A stretch of DNA of 14,508 bases from positions 1 to 14,508 of the forward strand of contig JAKAZF010000015.1 of the NCBI GenBank assembly GCA_021826605.1, in the 5' to 3' direction. This DNA comes from Planctomycetota bacterium (lineage in GTDB: Bacteria; Planctomycetota; Phycisphaerae; WQYP01). The number at the start of each line of letters is the position of its first letter. Positions within the stretch are counted from its first letter, which is position 1. This document shows, piece by piece, positions 7,735 to 12,755 of the stretch. The notes below the pieces were generated by a model, which was not told the DNA's origin, did not search any database, and was given only the letters and a program-made list of their open reading frames with translations. The position numbers and the translations under genes are program-made.

Positions 7735-8406
7735 TTAGAGTGTTGTGCGGCGAAACCTCAGACCGCCAACGACAGCCATGCCGGCCAAGGTCAGCAGCGT
7801 GGGCCACAGGGCCGCAGGAAGTGGAGCAGCGGAGGGAGGTCCGCCGGCGGGTGCGGCACTGGCCGGAATATTCACCTGCTTCTGTACAAGGTCCGTCTGG
7901 CCATTGGGATTGGTAATGGTCACATTGGTGGCGGCCTGTGACATGAAATTAAGCGTAGGGCTGTTGAAGGTACTGGAATCGGTGGACATCACCGTGATAT
8001 ACCCGATAGCTTCCGTACCGGAGGAAACATACTTGCTTCCGGTGTACATGAACTTGTAGGTGCCGCCGTCCATGCTGGTGTCCGCTGGACTGCCAAACGA
8101 TCCGGTTATTCCGGTGTTGGTCATCGTGAAGGTGGGGGTGGCCGTAAGGGCGGCGGCGGTTCCCCCTAAGTTCAGGCTGACAAAGGCCTGATTGAGACCT
8201 GAACCCAGCAGGGTAGATCCGGAAGTACCAAAGGTCAGGTAATAGGTGTAATCATACGTACCGGCAGCGGAGCCGGCAGTGCCGACCGGGCTGGCCGAGG
8301 TCAGTACGATTTCCGCTTGAGCGGCTGGACCGGAAGCGGAAATAAACCCGGCACAAGCGACCGCAGCCGCCAATGCCATTCCAAGTTTTGCATAAGTTCT
8401 GTTCAT
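7735..8406 (-). CDS. Exported protein with VPLPA-CTERM-type sorting signal
   Basis: A 223-residue protein with an N-terminal signal peptide (MNRTYAKLGMALAAAVACAG, cleavage near AAQA-E at about 31). The Ser/Thr/Gly-rich beta body (about 32-180) is typical of PEP-CTERM cargo. A Pro/Ala spacer (PASAAPAGGPPSAA) leads to the C-terminal tripartite signal: APLPAALW (from about 194), a hydrophobic helix TLLTLAGMAVVGGL and the basic end RFRR. The PLPA form corresponds to the VPLPA variant of PEP-CTERM, recognised by exosortase for processing and surface or EPS-linked delivery. No exosortase is in the window, so it must be elsewhere. AAGGA lies about 9 nt before the ATG. The middle domain was not recognised, so no more specific role is proposed. 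It is monocistronic, as shown by the strong terminator. Confidence 0.85.
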   Translation of the reverse strand: MNRTYAKLGMALAAAVACAGFISASGPAAQAEIVLTSASPVGTAGSAAGTYDYTYYLTFGTSGSTLLGSGLNQAFVSLNLGGTAAALTATPTFTMTNTGITGSFGSPADTSMDGGTYKFMYTGSKYVSSGTEAIGYITVMSTDSSTFNSPTLNFMSQAATNVTITNPNGQTDLVQKQVNIPASAAPAGGPPSAAPLPAALWPTLLTLAGMAVVGGLRFRRTTL

Positions 8407-8512
8407 GTGAGCTTTCCTTTTTTATTCGTTCGGGGAACGCCGCGCCGGGCGTGAACACGTCGGGCGCGGAACATTCCTGAACTTGCTTCATTTTTATGGT
8501 TTTCATCTGTGC

Positions 8513-8530
8513 AATTGGAGACAACCAATT
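8513..8530. promoter_or_regulatory. Inverted repeat upstream of the VPLPA-CTERM gene
   Basis: AATTGG and CCAATT form perfect 6-bp arms around a 6-nt spacer, about 105-125 bp upstream of the VPLPA-CTERM start. The position and symmetry suit an operator for a dimeric regulator. No -24/-12 promoter with correct spacing was found between 8407 and 8642, so this gene is not an obvious member of the sigma54 set. Confidence 0.35.
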
Positions 8531-8578
8531 AAAAACACCGACAAAATACCCGAGATATTCCAGCGGCATTCATACGTT

Positions 8579-8606
8579 GTGGTATCGCGGTGCACCGGAA
8601 TACCAC
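8579..8606. repeat. 28-bp imperfect palindrome related to 9304-9330
   Basis: GTGGTAT..CGGTGCACCG..ATACCAC is an inverted repeat with only two mismatched positions in its 14-bp arms. It lies 37 bp after the stop of the small membrane protein gene (minus strand). A related sequence, GTGGTATTCCG.CGCACCGGGAT, is at 9304-9327. It could be a 3' hairpin of the small operon without a T tract, or a REP-like element. Confidence 0.5.
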
Positions 8607-8642
8607 AGCTCATGAACCAGCCGACAGAGTATGTTGTTTCTC

Positions 8643-8840
8643 TCAACCTGGATTTCTGGATACCGCGCCACCGGGTATACGGCCATATCCGGACACTGAT
8701 TCGGATATCACGTCCCGTGGTGCCTCCCTGGGCTTGTAAGGCCGAAGTCGCCGGGGATCGCCCGTGCGACGAGCACGTAGAGCGATCACAGCGGCTGCGA
8801 TCAGCGGTATCGTAGCGATCATGAATAACGACATTACCAT
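8643..8840 (-). CDS. Small single-span membrane protein (hypothetical)
   Basis: A 65-residue frame starting 12 bp after the stop of the upstream lipoprotein gene, with a purine-rich AAGGGGG 4 nt before the ATG, as expected of an operon member. The N terminus MVMSLFMIATIPLIAAAVIALRARR is one membrane helix followed by a basic stop-transfer segment. The rest is polar and Arg/Pro-rich (GDPRRLRPYKPREAPRD). I do not recognise the family. The last third of the gene overlaps inverted repeats, ATATCCG/CGGATAT at 8685-8708 and a GTATACCC/GCGGTATCC pair at 8658-8680, so the C terminus may be repeat-derived. Support is the ribosome-binding site, position and membrane helix only. Confidence 0.5.
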   Translation of the reverse strand: MVMSLFMIATIPLIAAAVIALRARRTGDPRRLRPYKPREAPRDVISESVSGYGRIPGGAVSRNPG

Positions 8841-8852
8841 ACGTCCCCCTTA

Positions 8853-9233
8853 TTATTGGTTGCCCTGGCTCATCACAGTAATACTGGTGCGGCCCACCAC
8901 CCATTGGCCGTCATTCTTGGCATAGGCGGTAACCATATATCCACCCGGCTGGGATGCGGAAAATCTCGCTTCCTGATTGCCCCGTGAATTGTCCGGCATA
9001 ATTTTCGCGGTGGTGGGGGAGACCTTCCAATGGAGCTTGGAGTTGGTGAGATCCAGCGTGGTGGCGTGCACCCAGACCGTACTACCCACCTGCACTGTAT
9101 GATGCTCCGGATGGAGGCTGATCCTGGCCATATTATTATTGGAATGGTAGGATTGCGAGCAACCCCCGACACCCAGAGCCAGCGTGCCCGCCAGAGCGGA
9201 GGCCAGAACAAAACGGGGCAAAGTGAACTTCAT
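8853..9233 (-). CDS. Lipoprotein with Ig-like beta-sandwich domain
   Basis: A 126-residue protein beginning MKFTLPRFVLASALAGTLAL with lipobox GVGGC, so C25 is the lipidated residue. The mature part (about 36-122) reads as one bacterial Ig-like domain: ISLHPEHHTVQVGSTVWVHA, LHWKVSPTTAKI, ARFSASQPGGYMVTAYAK, TSITV. Such domains bind other envelope components or polymers. The start at 9233 is preferred over the longer frame (from 9320) because AAGGAG lies exactly 6 nt upstream and the lipoprotein signal begins there. It lies 150 bp downstream of the DUF3309 gene and 12 bp upstream of the small membrane protein gene, all on the minus strand, so probably one operon under the promoter at 9669-9684. 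Confidence 0.78.
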   Translation of the reverse strand: MKFTLPRFVLASALAGTLALGVGGCSQSYHSNNNMARISLHPEHHTVQVGSTVWVHATTLDLTNSKLHWKVSPTTAKIMPDNSRGNQEARFSASQPGGYMVTAYAKNDGQWVVGRTSITVMSQGNQ

Positions 9234-9303
9234 AAACGTCTCCTTGGTTAGACCGGAATAAAACATAGACCACACAACATATTCGTTTCCGCGGCTACGG
9301 GAG

Positions 9304-9347
9304 GTGGTATTCCGCCGCACCGGGATTCAGGCGTTGCCTGTACAGGC
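9304..9347. repeat. Palindromic elements between DUF3309 and lipoprotein genes
   Basis: GTGGTATTCCG.CGCACCGGGAT at 9304-9327 resembles the palindrome at 8579-8606 in inverted orientation. GCCTGTACAGGC at 9336-9347 is a perfect 12-bp palindrome. Both lie in the leader of the lipoprotein gene and could be RNA-processing or attenuation hairpins of the operon. Confidence 0.4.
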
Positions 9348-9382
9348 CGGGCGTTAAATTCCGCTGCCGCCTGCCTTCAACA

Positions 9383-9547
9383 TTAAAATCGACCGGGAAT
9401 CACTCCCATCAGAAGCAGGACGATGACAACCAGCAGGATAAATCCCAGGCCACCTGTGGGGCCGTACCCCCAGGAGCTGCTGTAACCCCATGTGGGCAAA
9501 GCGCCAACGAGTAACAGAACCAGAATAATCAGAAGAATCAGACCCAT
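9383..9547 (-). CDS. DUF3309 family small membrane protein
   Basis: A 54-residue peptide with two hydrophobic helices: LILLIILVLLLVGALPTWGY (3-22) and LGFILLVVIVLLLMGVIPG (34-52). They are joined by SSSWGYGPTGG. The LLLVGALPTW-Y...WGYGPTG pattern with the second helix is that of DUF3309, a small inner-membrane family common in soil and stress-tolerant bacteria; its function is unknown. The real gene is the 3' part of a longer open frame. The ATG at 9547 is chosen because AAGGAG lies about 8 nt upstream and all family-like sequence starts there. It is the first gene of the minus-strand unit below the -24/-12 promoter at 9669-9684. Confidence 0.88.
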   Translation of the reverse strand: MGLILLIILVLLLVGALPTWGYSSSWGYGPTGGLGFILLVVIVLLLMGVIPGRF

Positions 9548-9668
9548 GATACAGACTCCTTTTTTCGAGCATCGGCGGGCGGCCATCCCAGGGTTGCTCC
9601 ACACATGTTGACATACCCATATCAACATTCCAAAGAAGCAATTGCAGTGGCCCCCGCCGATATAACGA

Positions 9669-9684
9669 TGCAATTTCCGTGCCG
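9669..9684 (-). promoter_or_regulatory. Sigma54 (-24/-12) promoter of the DUF3309 operon
   Basis: Read on the minus strand: CGGCAC, five bases (GGAAA), TTGCA. This matches the consensus YTGGCACGRNNNTTGCW at all core positions except the T before GG, with exact GG-N10-GC spacing. It lies 122 bp before the DUF3309 ATG. The TTGCA -12 box and the GGCACG -24 box make chance unlikely, especially as two neighbours have the same arrangement. Confidence 0.7.
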
Positions 9685-9757
9685 CGCTCATATTCTTTGA
9701 ATTCCGCGATTTCTTGGGAGTCCGCATTTTATGGATCAGCGTGCGCGGTCCTATCAT

Positions 9758-9781
9758 GGCGACATTCTGGCGGACAACGCC
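9758..9781. promoter_or_regulatory. Diverged copy of the CGGACA element (putative activator site)
   Basis: Aligned without gaps to the right-hand part of the element at 12516-12563, 17 of 23 positions match, including CATT, the GNC/GA core and AACGCC. It lies about 75 bp upstream of the -24/-12 promoter at 9669-9684, a usual enhancer distance. It lacks the full CGGACA-N3-TGTCCG palindrome, so the assignment is tentative. Confidence 0.4.
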
Positions 9782-10107
9782 AAATTGACCCGGCCAATGC
9801 GGCGCGTACCGGCCTGAAGCTACCACAGGTAGTGTAAAGAGGGACACGCAGTTGTTTGCTATTGCTGATAGGGGCCGAAGGGCACAGGTTACTGGAGGCG
9901 TTAGAGGGAGGCGGCGAGTCCGGACGCGTAGAACATTCCAGCGAGGCGTTTCCGCGTAATTTGGGATTTCAGATTTCAGATCCCGGATTTCAAGTTATGC
10001 TGCTCTATCGCAGCAAATTACGGTACGCAGTGAGGCCGTGCCGCAGAGAATTCCACCCTAAAACCGCGGCACGCAATATGCCCTGCAAAATAGACTGTAA
10101 AAAAGAC

Positions 10108-10134
10108 CGCGGATCACGCGGATTACGCGGATGA
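10108..10134 (+). repeat. 9-bp tandem repeat, three units
   Basis: CGCGGATCA, CGCGGATTA and CGCGGATGA lie end to end immediately before the 48-bp palindromic element. The pattern looks like a simple-sequence expansion; a regulatory role is possible but not shown. Confidence 0.7.
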
Positions 10135-10142
10135 ATGTTCCC

Positions 10143-10190
10143 ATCGGACAATATGTCCGGGGCATTATGTCTGATAACGTCGTTTTGCCG
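10143..10190. promoter_or_regulatory. 48-bp palindromic element, copy A (putative activator site)
   Basis: The element contains CGGACA-ATA-TGTCCG (10145-10159), a perfect 6-bp-arm palindrome. Next to it is a half-site GCATTATGTCTGAT that can also pair with the left arm, then AACGTCGTT. Copy B at 12516-12563 is identical at 43 of 48 positions, and both lie upstream of -24/-12 promoters (here about 150 bp). This fits an upstream activating sequence for a sigma54 activator. A REP-like repeat is the main alternative. Confidence 0.6.
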
Positions 10191-10339
10191 CGACTGCATT
10201 GATCGGGCGTCCCTCATTATGCTGGAAGAACGTCTGCGGTGTCCCCGTGCGGATTGGCTTATCCCGTGCGGGAATGCCGTTATTAATTAACTATCGCGAC
10301 ACATCAATGTGAGGCCCACGCAGAGCATTTGTCAACCAC

Positions 10340-10355
10340 TGGCACCGCATTTGCT
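10340..10355 (+). promoter_or_regulatory. Sigma54 (-24/-12) promoter of the YciE gene
   Basis: TGGCAC, five bases (CGCAT), TTGCT: a perfect match to both core boxes of YTGGCACGRNNNTTGCW, with GG-N10-GC spacing. It lies about 127 bp before the YciE ATG. The palindromic element at 10143-10190 lies about 150 bp further upstream. Confidence 0.78.
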
Positions 10356-10481
10356 TTAAGACAACGCGGATGTTGCCTGTTGGTCCTCGGGGGTTGTCCC
10401 TGTAGGACGACAGAGTGTGATCATTGGCAACCGCAGGCTTTGCGGCATCGTCGGCGGGTTTCGTCGTTCAGGAGATTTACC

Positions 10482-10988
10482 ATGGGTAAAACTAAAGATT
10501 TTCGAGCCTTATTTGTTGATCAGCTCCGCGACATCTATAGCGCGGAATCGCAACTGGTCAAAGCTTTGAAGAAAATGGCGGAGGCGGCGACGTTGCCGGC
10601 GCTCAAAGATGCGTTTCTCAATCACCTGGAGGAAACACGCGATCATGTGGAGCGGCTGAAGGAATTATTTACCACATTGGATGAGAAACCAACGGGCAAA
10701 ACCTGCGAAGCCATGAAAGCCCTGATCGCCGAAGGCGAGGAAATCGCCGGCGAACATTATTCGCCGGCGGTGCGCGATGCGGGGCTTATTGCCGCCGCTC
10801 AAAGAGTTGAGCATTACGAAATGGCGGCTTATGGCACAGTGCGGGCGTTTGCCTTGCTGCTGCGTGATGAATCAACCGCAGACCTTCTGCAACTGACGTT
10901 CAAGGAAGAGGAGCAGTGCGATAAAAAGCTCACCGTCCTGGCGCGTACTCCCATCAATGAGCTGGCGATGCAGGAAGCGTGCGTGTGA
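10482..10988 (+). CDS. YciE/YciF (DUF892) ferritin-like stress protein
   Basis: A 168-residue, all-helical cytoplasmic protein of the DUF892 family. The helices carry the family motifs: LFVDQLRDIYSAESQLVKALKKM (10-32), AFLNHLEETRDHVERL (44-59), KPTGKTCEAMKALIAEGEEI (69-88), QRVEHYEMAAYGTVRAFA (107-124) and FKEEEQCDKKL (140-150). Acidic and His residues at the expected di-iron positions (E22, E51, H55, E110, E113, E143, D147) suggest an iron-binding centre. These proteins are linked to osmotic, oxidative and general stress, with unproven chemistry. The ATG at 10482 is chosen over the longer frame: GGAG lies 7 nt upstream and family similarity begins there. It is transcribed alone from the -24/-12 promoter and ends before a strong terminator. 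Confidence 0.9.
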   Translation: MGKTKDFRALFVDQLRDIYSAESQLVKALKKMAEAATLPALKDAFLNHLEETRDHVERLKELFTTLDEKPTGKTCEAMKALIAEGEEIAGEHYSPAVRDAGLIAAAQRVEHYEMAAYGTVRAFALLLRDESTADLLQLTFKEEEQCDKKLTVLARTPINELAMQEACV

Positions 10989-11068
10989 ACAACGTGTAAG
11001 TTGGCGATGGGTAGACTCGTATCACTTCAAGGCGATAACAACAGCTTGTTTTCCCATCCCCCGTTCCG

Positions 11069-11109
11069 ATTTGGAGGCCCATTCCGTTATGGGCCTCCAA
11101 ATTGTTTTT
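11069..11109 (+). terminator. Rho-independent terminator of the YciE gene
   Basis: A perfect 14-bp stem (ATTTGGAGGCCCAT with ATGGGCCTCCAAAT) has a 6-nt loop and is followed by TGTTTTTA. It is about 80 bp downstream of the YciE stop and separates it from the DUF3494 gene. The A/T edges make it potentially active on both strands. Confidence 0.88.
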
Positions 11110-11201
11110 ATGCCCGCGCTTGACGCCGGCGATTTTGGCTTATCCGATCCCAGTTCACCGCCCGAGGCAACCGCAGGCATTATCCGCGTTCTCCGCGGTC
11201 C

Positions 11202-11292
11202 GTGCCGTGCCCATCGCGACGGGACGCGAAACGTACCGTGGCCTCACACCCTGTTCCGCGGCGAACTCAACGCTGCCGCATTGAGCTACGGG
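11202..11292 (+). repeat. 3' module of the composite repeat, solo copy
   Basis: CTCAACGCTGCCGCATTGAGCTACGGG at 11266-11292 is identical to 5904-5930, and the core is shared with 14259-14281. Upstream similarity (GACGGG, GAAA, ACCGTGGCCTCAC, CCGCGGCGA) extends back to about 11218. No GGTGTCAGGTACC module accompanies it, so the 3' module can exist alone. Confidence 0.7.
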
Positions 11293-11363
11293 GCGTAAAT
11301 CGGTGGAGCACAATCTCTGCGGTTAAACACGGGCGGCAGACATGCGGCGGGTCAGCCGGAATA

Positions 11364-11390
11364 ATTTTTGCAAAAAATACATGCAAAAAT
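11364..11390. promoter_or_regulatory. Operator-like inverted repeat before the DUF3494 promoter
   Basis: ATTTTTGCA (11364-11372) and TGCAAAAAT (11382-11390) are perfect 9-bp arms separated by 9 bp. Its centre is about 47 bp before the predicted transcription start of the extended -10 promoter. That is an activator-like position, which would compensate for the absent -35 box. The regulator is unknown. Confidence 0.5.
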
Positions 11391-11408
11391 ACACGGCTTG
11401 GGATTTTC

Positions 11409-11417
11409 TGTTATAAT
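11409..11417 (+). promoter_or_regulatory. Extended -10 promoter for the DUF3494 gene
   Basis: TG-T-TATAAT: a perfect -10 hexamer at 11412-11417 with the extended TGn motif. No -35 box is recognisable 17 bp upstream. It would give a leader of nearly 200 nt ending with the hairpin at 11562-11587. Confidence 0.55.
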
Positions 11418-11561
11418 CTATTCTGTGGTGCACAGGCATAGCACCGCATGTCGCGCGATTATGGCGGCTCCTTGTTGGTTAACCGCGAAATGGATCGTTC
11501 CGGCGCCCCCACCAGTTCAGGCGACCACCGGCTTGTTCTCTCGATAGTGATGCCTCAGTTT

Positions 11562-11587
11562 GGTATGTGAATGTTTATTCACATACC
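11562..11587 (+). promoter_or_regulatory. Leader hairpin before the DUF3494 gene
   Basis: GGTATGTGAAT and ATTCACATACC form a perfect 11-bp stem with a GTTT loop, ending 33 nt before the ATG. No T tract follows, so it is not a normal terminator. It may be an operator or an mRNA-stabilising or translation-controlling stem. Confidence 0.6.
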
Positions 11588-11620
11588 GCGCCCGCGCTTT
11601 CGACACTTGGAGAACCAGCC

Positions 11621-12346
11621 ATGAAAAACTCAGCCAGGAAAAATAAAACAGTTGTTCTCTTGGTCGTTCCCCCCCATTCCACCGCGCCCCGGCAATCCCT
11701 CAATTCCATTACACTCGATTCAGCGAACTACTTTGCGGTGCTTGCCGGTACCACAGTTGACAATACCGGTAAAACCGCTATTCAGGGCGGGGATGTGGGG
11801 ACCAGCCACGGCCCGGAGATTACCGGATTTCCGCCGGGAACTATCGCCGCGCCGCACACCAAGCGCACCGCCGACGCAGTGGCGCTTCAGGCCCATACGG
11901 ACCTTACCACCGCTTATAACGCCGCGGAAGCGATGCCGTTAACGCATGACCTTAGCGGGCAGGACCTTGGAGGATTAACATTATTACCCGGCGTTTATCG
12001 CTTTTCCGGGGGGGCCACGCTTAATGGAACCCTGACGCTCAAAGACCAGGATGATCCCAACGCGCAATTCATTTTTCAGGTTGGCACCACGCTGACCACC
12101 GGCAGCGATTCGTCAATTATTTCAATCAATGGCGGTGCGAGGAGTTGGGTGAAAGGGGCTGTCTTCTGGCAGGTGGGCGGCTCGGCGACGCTGGGGGCCG
12201 ACAGCGCTTTTGCGGGTAATATTCTCGCACGTGATGGCATCGACATCAGGCAGGATGCCACGATCCGCGACGGCAGCGCATTGTCACAGTTCGGAGACGT
12301 TACGCTTGATTCCAATCGCATCAGCAAGAGCGATCTGGTCGCGTAA
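11621..12346 (+). CDS. DUF3494 ice-binding-like / adhesin-like protein
   Basis: A 241-residue protein with one DUF3494 domain over most of its length: LDSANYFAVLAGTTVDNTG, GDVGTSHGPEITGFPPGT, DLTTAYNAAEAMPLTHDLSG, DLGGLTLLPGVYRFSG, TLTLKDQDDPNAQFIFQVGTT, VFWQVGGSATLGADSAFAGNILA and FGDVTLDSN. This is the beta-helical fold of bacterial ice-binding proteins, also present in surface adhesins that do not bind ice. The ATG at 11621 has GGAGA 8 nt upstream. The N terminus is odd: basic KNSARKNK, then only TVVLLVV before PPHSTAPRQS, a very short hydrophobic core for a signal peptide, encoded across a run of seven C (11669-11675). No C-terminal anchor follows the domain. Export is expected from the family but weakly supported here. 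Confidence 0.85.
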   Translation: MKNSARKNKTVVLLVVPPHSTAPRQSLNSITLDSANYFAVLAGTTVDNTGKTAIQGGDVGTSHGPEITGFPPGTIAAPHTKRTADAVALQAHTDLTTAYNAAEAMPLTHDLSGQDLGGLTLLPGVYRFSGGATLNGTLTLKDQDDPNAQFIFQVGTTLTTGSDSSIISINGGARSWVKGAVFWQVGGSATLGADSAFAGNILARDGIDIRQDATIRDGSALSQFGDVTLDSNRISKSDLVA

Positions 12347-12515
12347 GGATTTCGCGCACCGATACCGGTCCGAGTAACCGCCGGTTGGCGCATGAACGTC
12401 ATAATTTCATTTCATAAATTTTTCCCCCCACCGTGGAATGCAATTGCTGTGCCGCATCCACATTATCGAGAAAATCAATCATATTATAGCCCCCGCCCGC
12501 CGTTTTCTTGTCCGC

Positions 12516-12563
12516 ATCGGACAATGTGTCCGGGGCATTTTGTCCGATAACGCCGTTTTGTCG
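12516..12563. promoter_or_regulatory. 48-bp palindromic element, copy B (putative activator site)
   Basis: The element contains CGGACA-ATG-TGTCCG (12518-12532), then GGGGCATTTTGTCCGATAACG. The outer arms ATCGGACAA and TTGTCCGAT are perfectly complementary. It differs from copy A (10143-10190) at only 5 of 48 positions, although the surrounding sequence differs. It lies about 92 bp upstream of the -24/-12 promoter of the glycine-zipper gene. Confidence 0.6.
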
Positions 12564-12654
12564 GTTGCACCCCCTCCCTCGAGCGGTCGCCCGATCCTCG
12601 CAGTTTCTAGGAATATGTAAGGGCAAGATGCGTAGACGCGGAGAATTCTGTTGT

Positions 12655-12670
12655 TGGTATGACGTTTGCA
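12655..12670 (+). promoter_or_regulatory. Sigma54 (-24/-12) promoter of the glycine-zipper gene
   Basis: TGGTAT, five bases (GACGT), TTGCA: the -12 box and GG-N10-GC spacing are exact, and the -24 box differs from TGGCAC at two positions. It lies 86 bp before the ATG, downstream of palindromic element copy B. Confidence 0.62.
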
Positions 12671-12755
12671 TATTCATATTCCGTAGGTTGTGTTGCATCA
12701 TGGATTTTTTCCATGAGCATGATTTTATCTTTATTGTCTGGCCAGGAGTTGGTAA

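Larger units (their letters stand above)
9548..10481. other. 930-bp divergent regulatory region
   Basis: The region lies between the DUF3309 operon (-) and the YciE gene (+). It holds a -24/-12 promoter facing each way (9669-9684 and 10340-10355), the 48-bp palindromic element (10143-10190), its diverged relative (9758-9781) and a 9-bp tandem repeat (10108-10134). Short frames in 9786-10140 have no ribosome-binding site or family signal. A GATTTCAGATTTCAGATCC stretch at about 9964-9982 is a simple repeat. Confidence 0.7.
10989..11620. other. Intergenic region, YciE / DUF3494 genes
   Basis: About 630 bp without a credible gene. It holds the YciE terminator (11069-11109), one copy of the 3' repeat module (11202-11292), an inverted repeat and extended -10 promoter for the next gene (11364-11417), and a leader hairpin (11562-11587). 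Confidence 0.65.
12347..12755. other. Intergenic region, DUF3494 / glycine-zipper genes
   Basis: About 410 bp with no credible gene on either strand. It holds the palindromic element copy B (12516-12563) and the -24/-12 promoter (12655-12670). A weak ACCGG/CCGGT pair at 12363-12384 follows the DUF3494 stop and is not a convincing terminator. Confidence 0.65.

Noticed and set aside
8465..8477. GG-N10-GC spacing upstream of the VPLPA-CTERM gene (minus strand)
   Set aside because: Only the GG and GC dinucleotides fit; the -24 and -12 boxes (AGGAAT, CCGCGC) otherwise do not match sigma54 sites.
10812..10840. TGGCAC inside the YciE coding region with GC at sigma54 spacing
   Set aside because: The -12 box is GGGCG rather than TTGC, and it lies inside a gene.
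11420..11500. Possible c-di-GMP riboswitch in the DUF3494 leader
   Set aside because: GTGCACAGGCA only loosely resembles the GEMM core; the GCAAA/GCC pairing partners and tetraloop receptor are not present.
11669..11675. C7 tract as a frameshift that destroyed a signal peptide
   Set aside because: Reading the other frames after the tract does not restore a signal peptide, and the current frame gives the full DUF3494 domain, so a simple frameshift is not supported.
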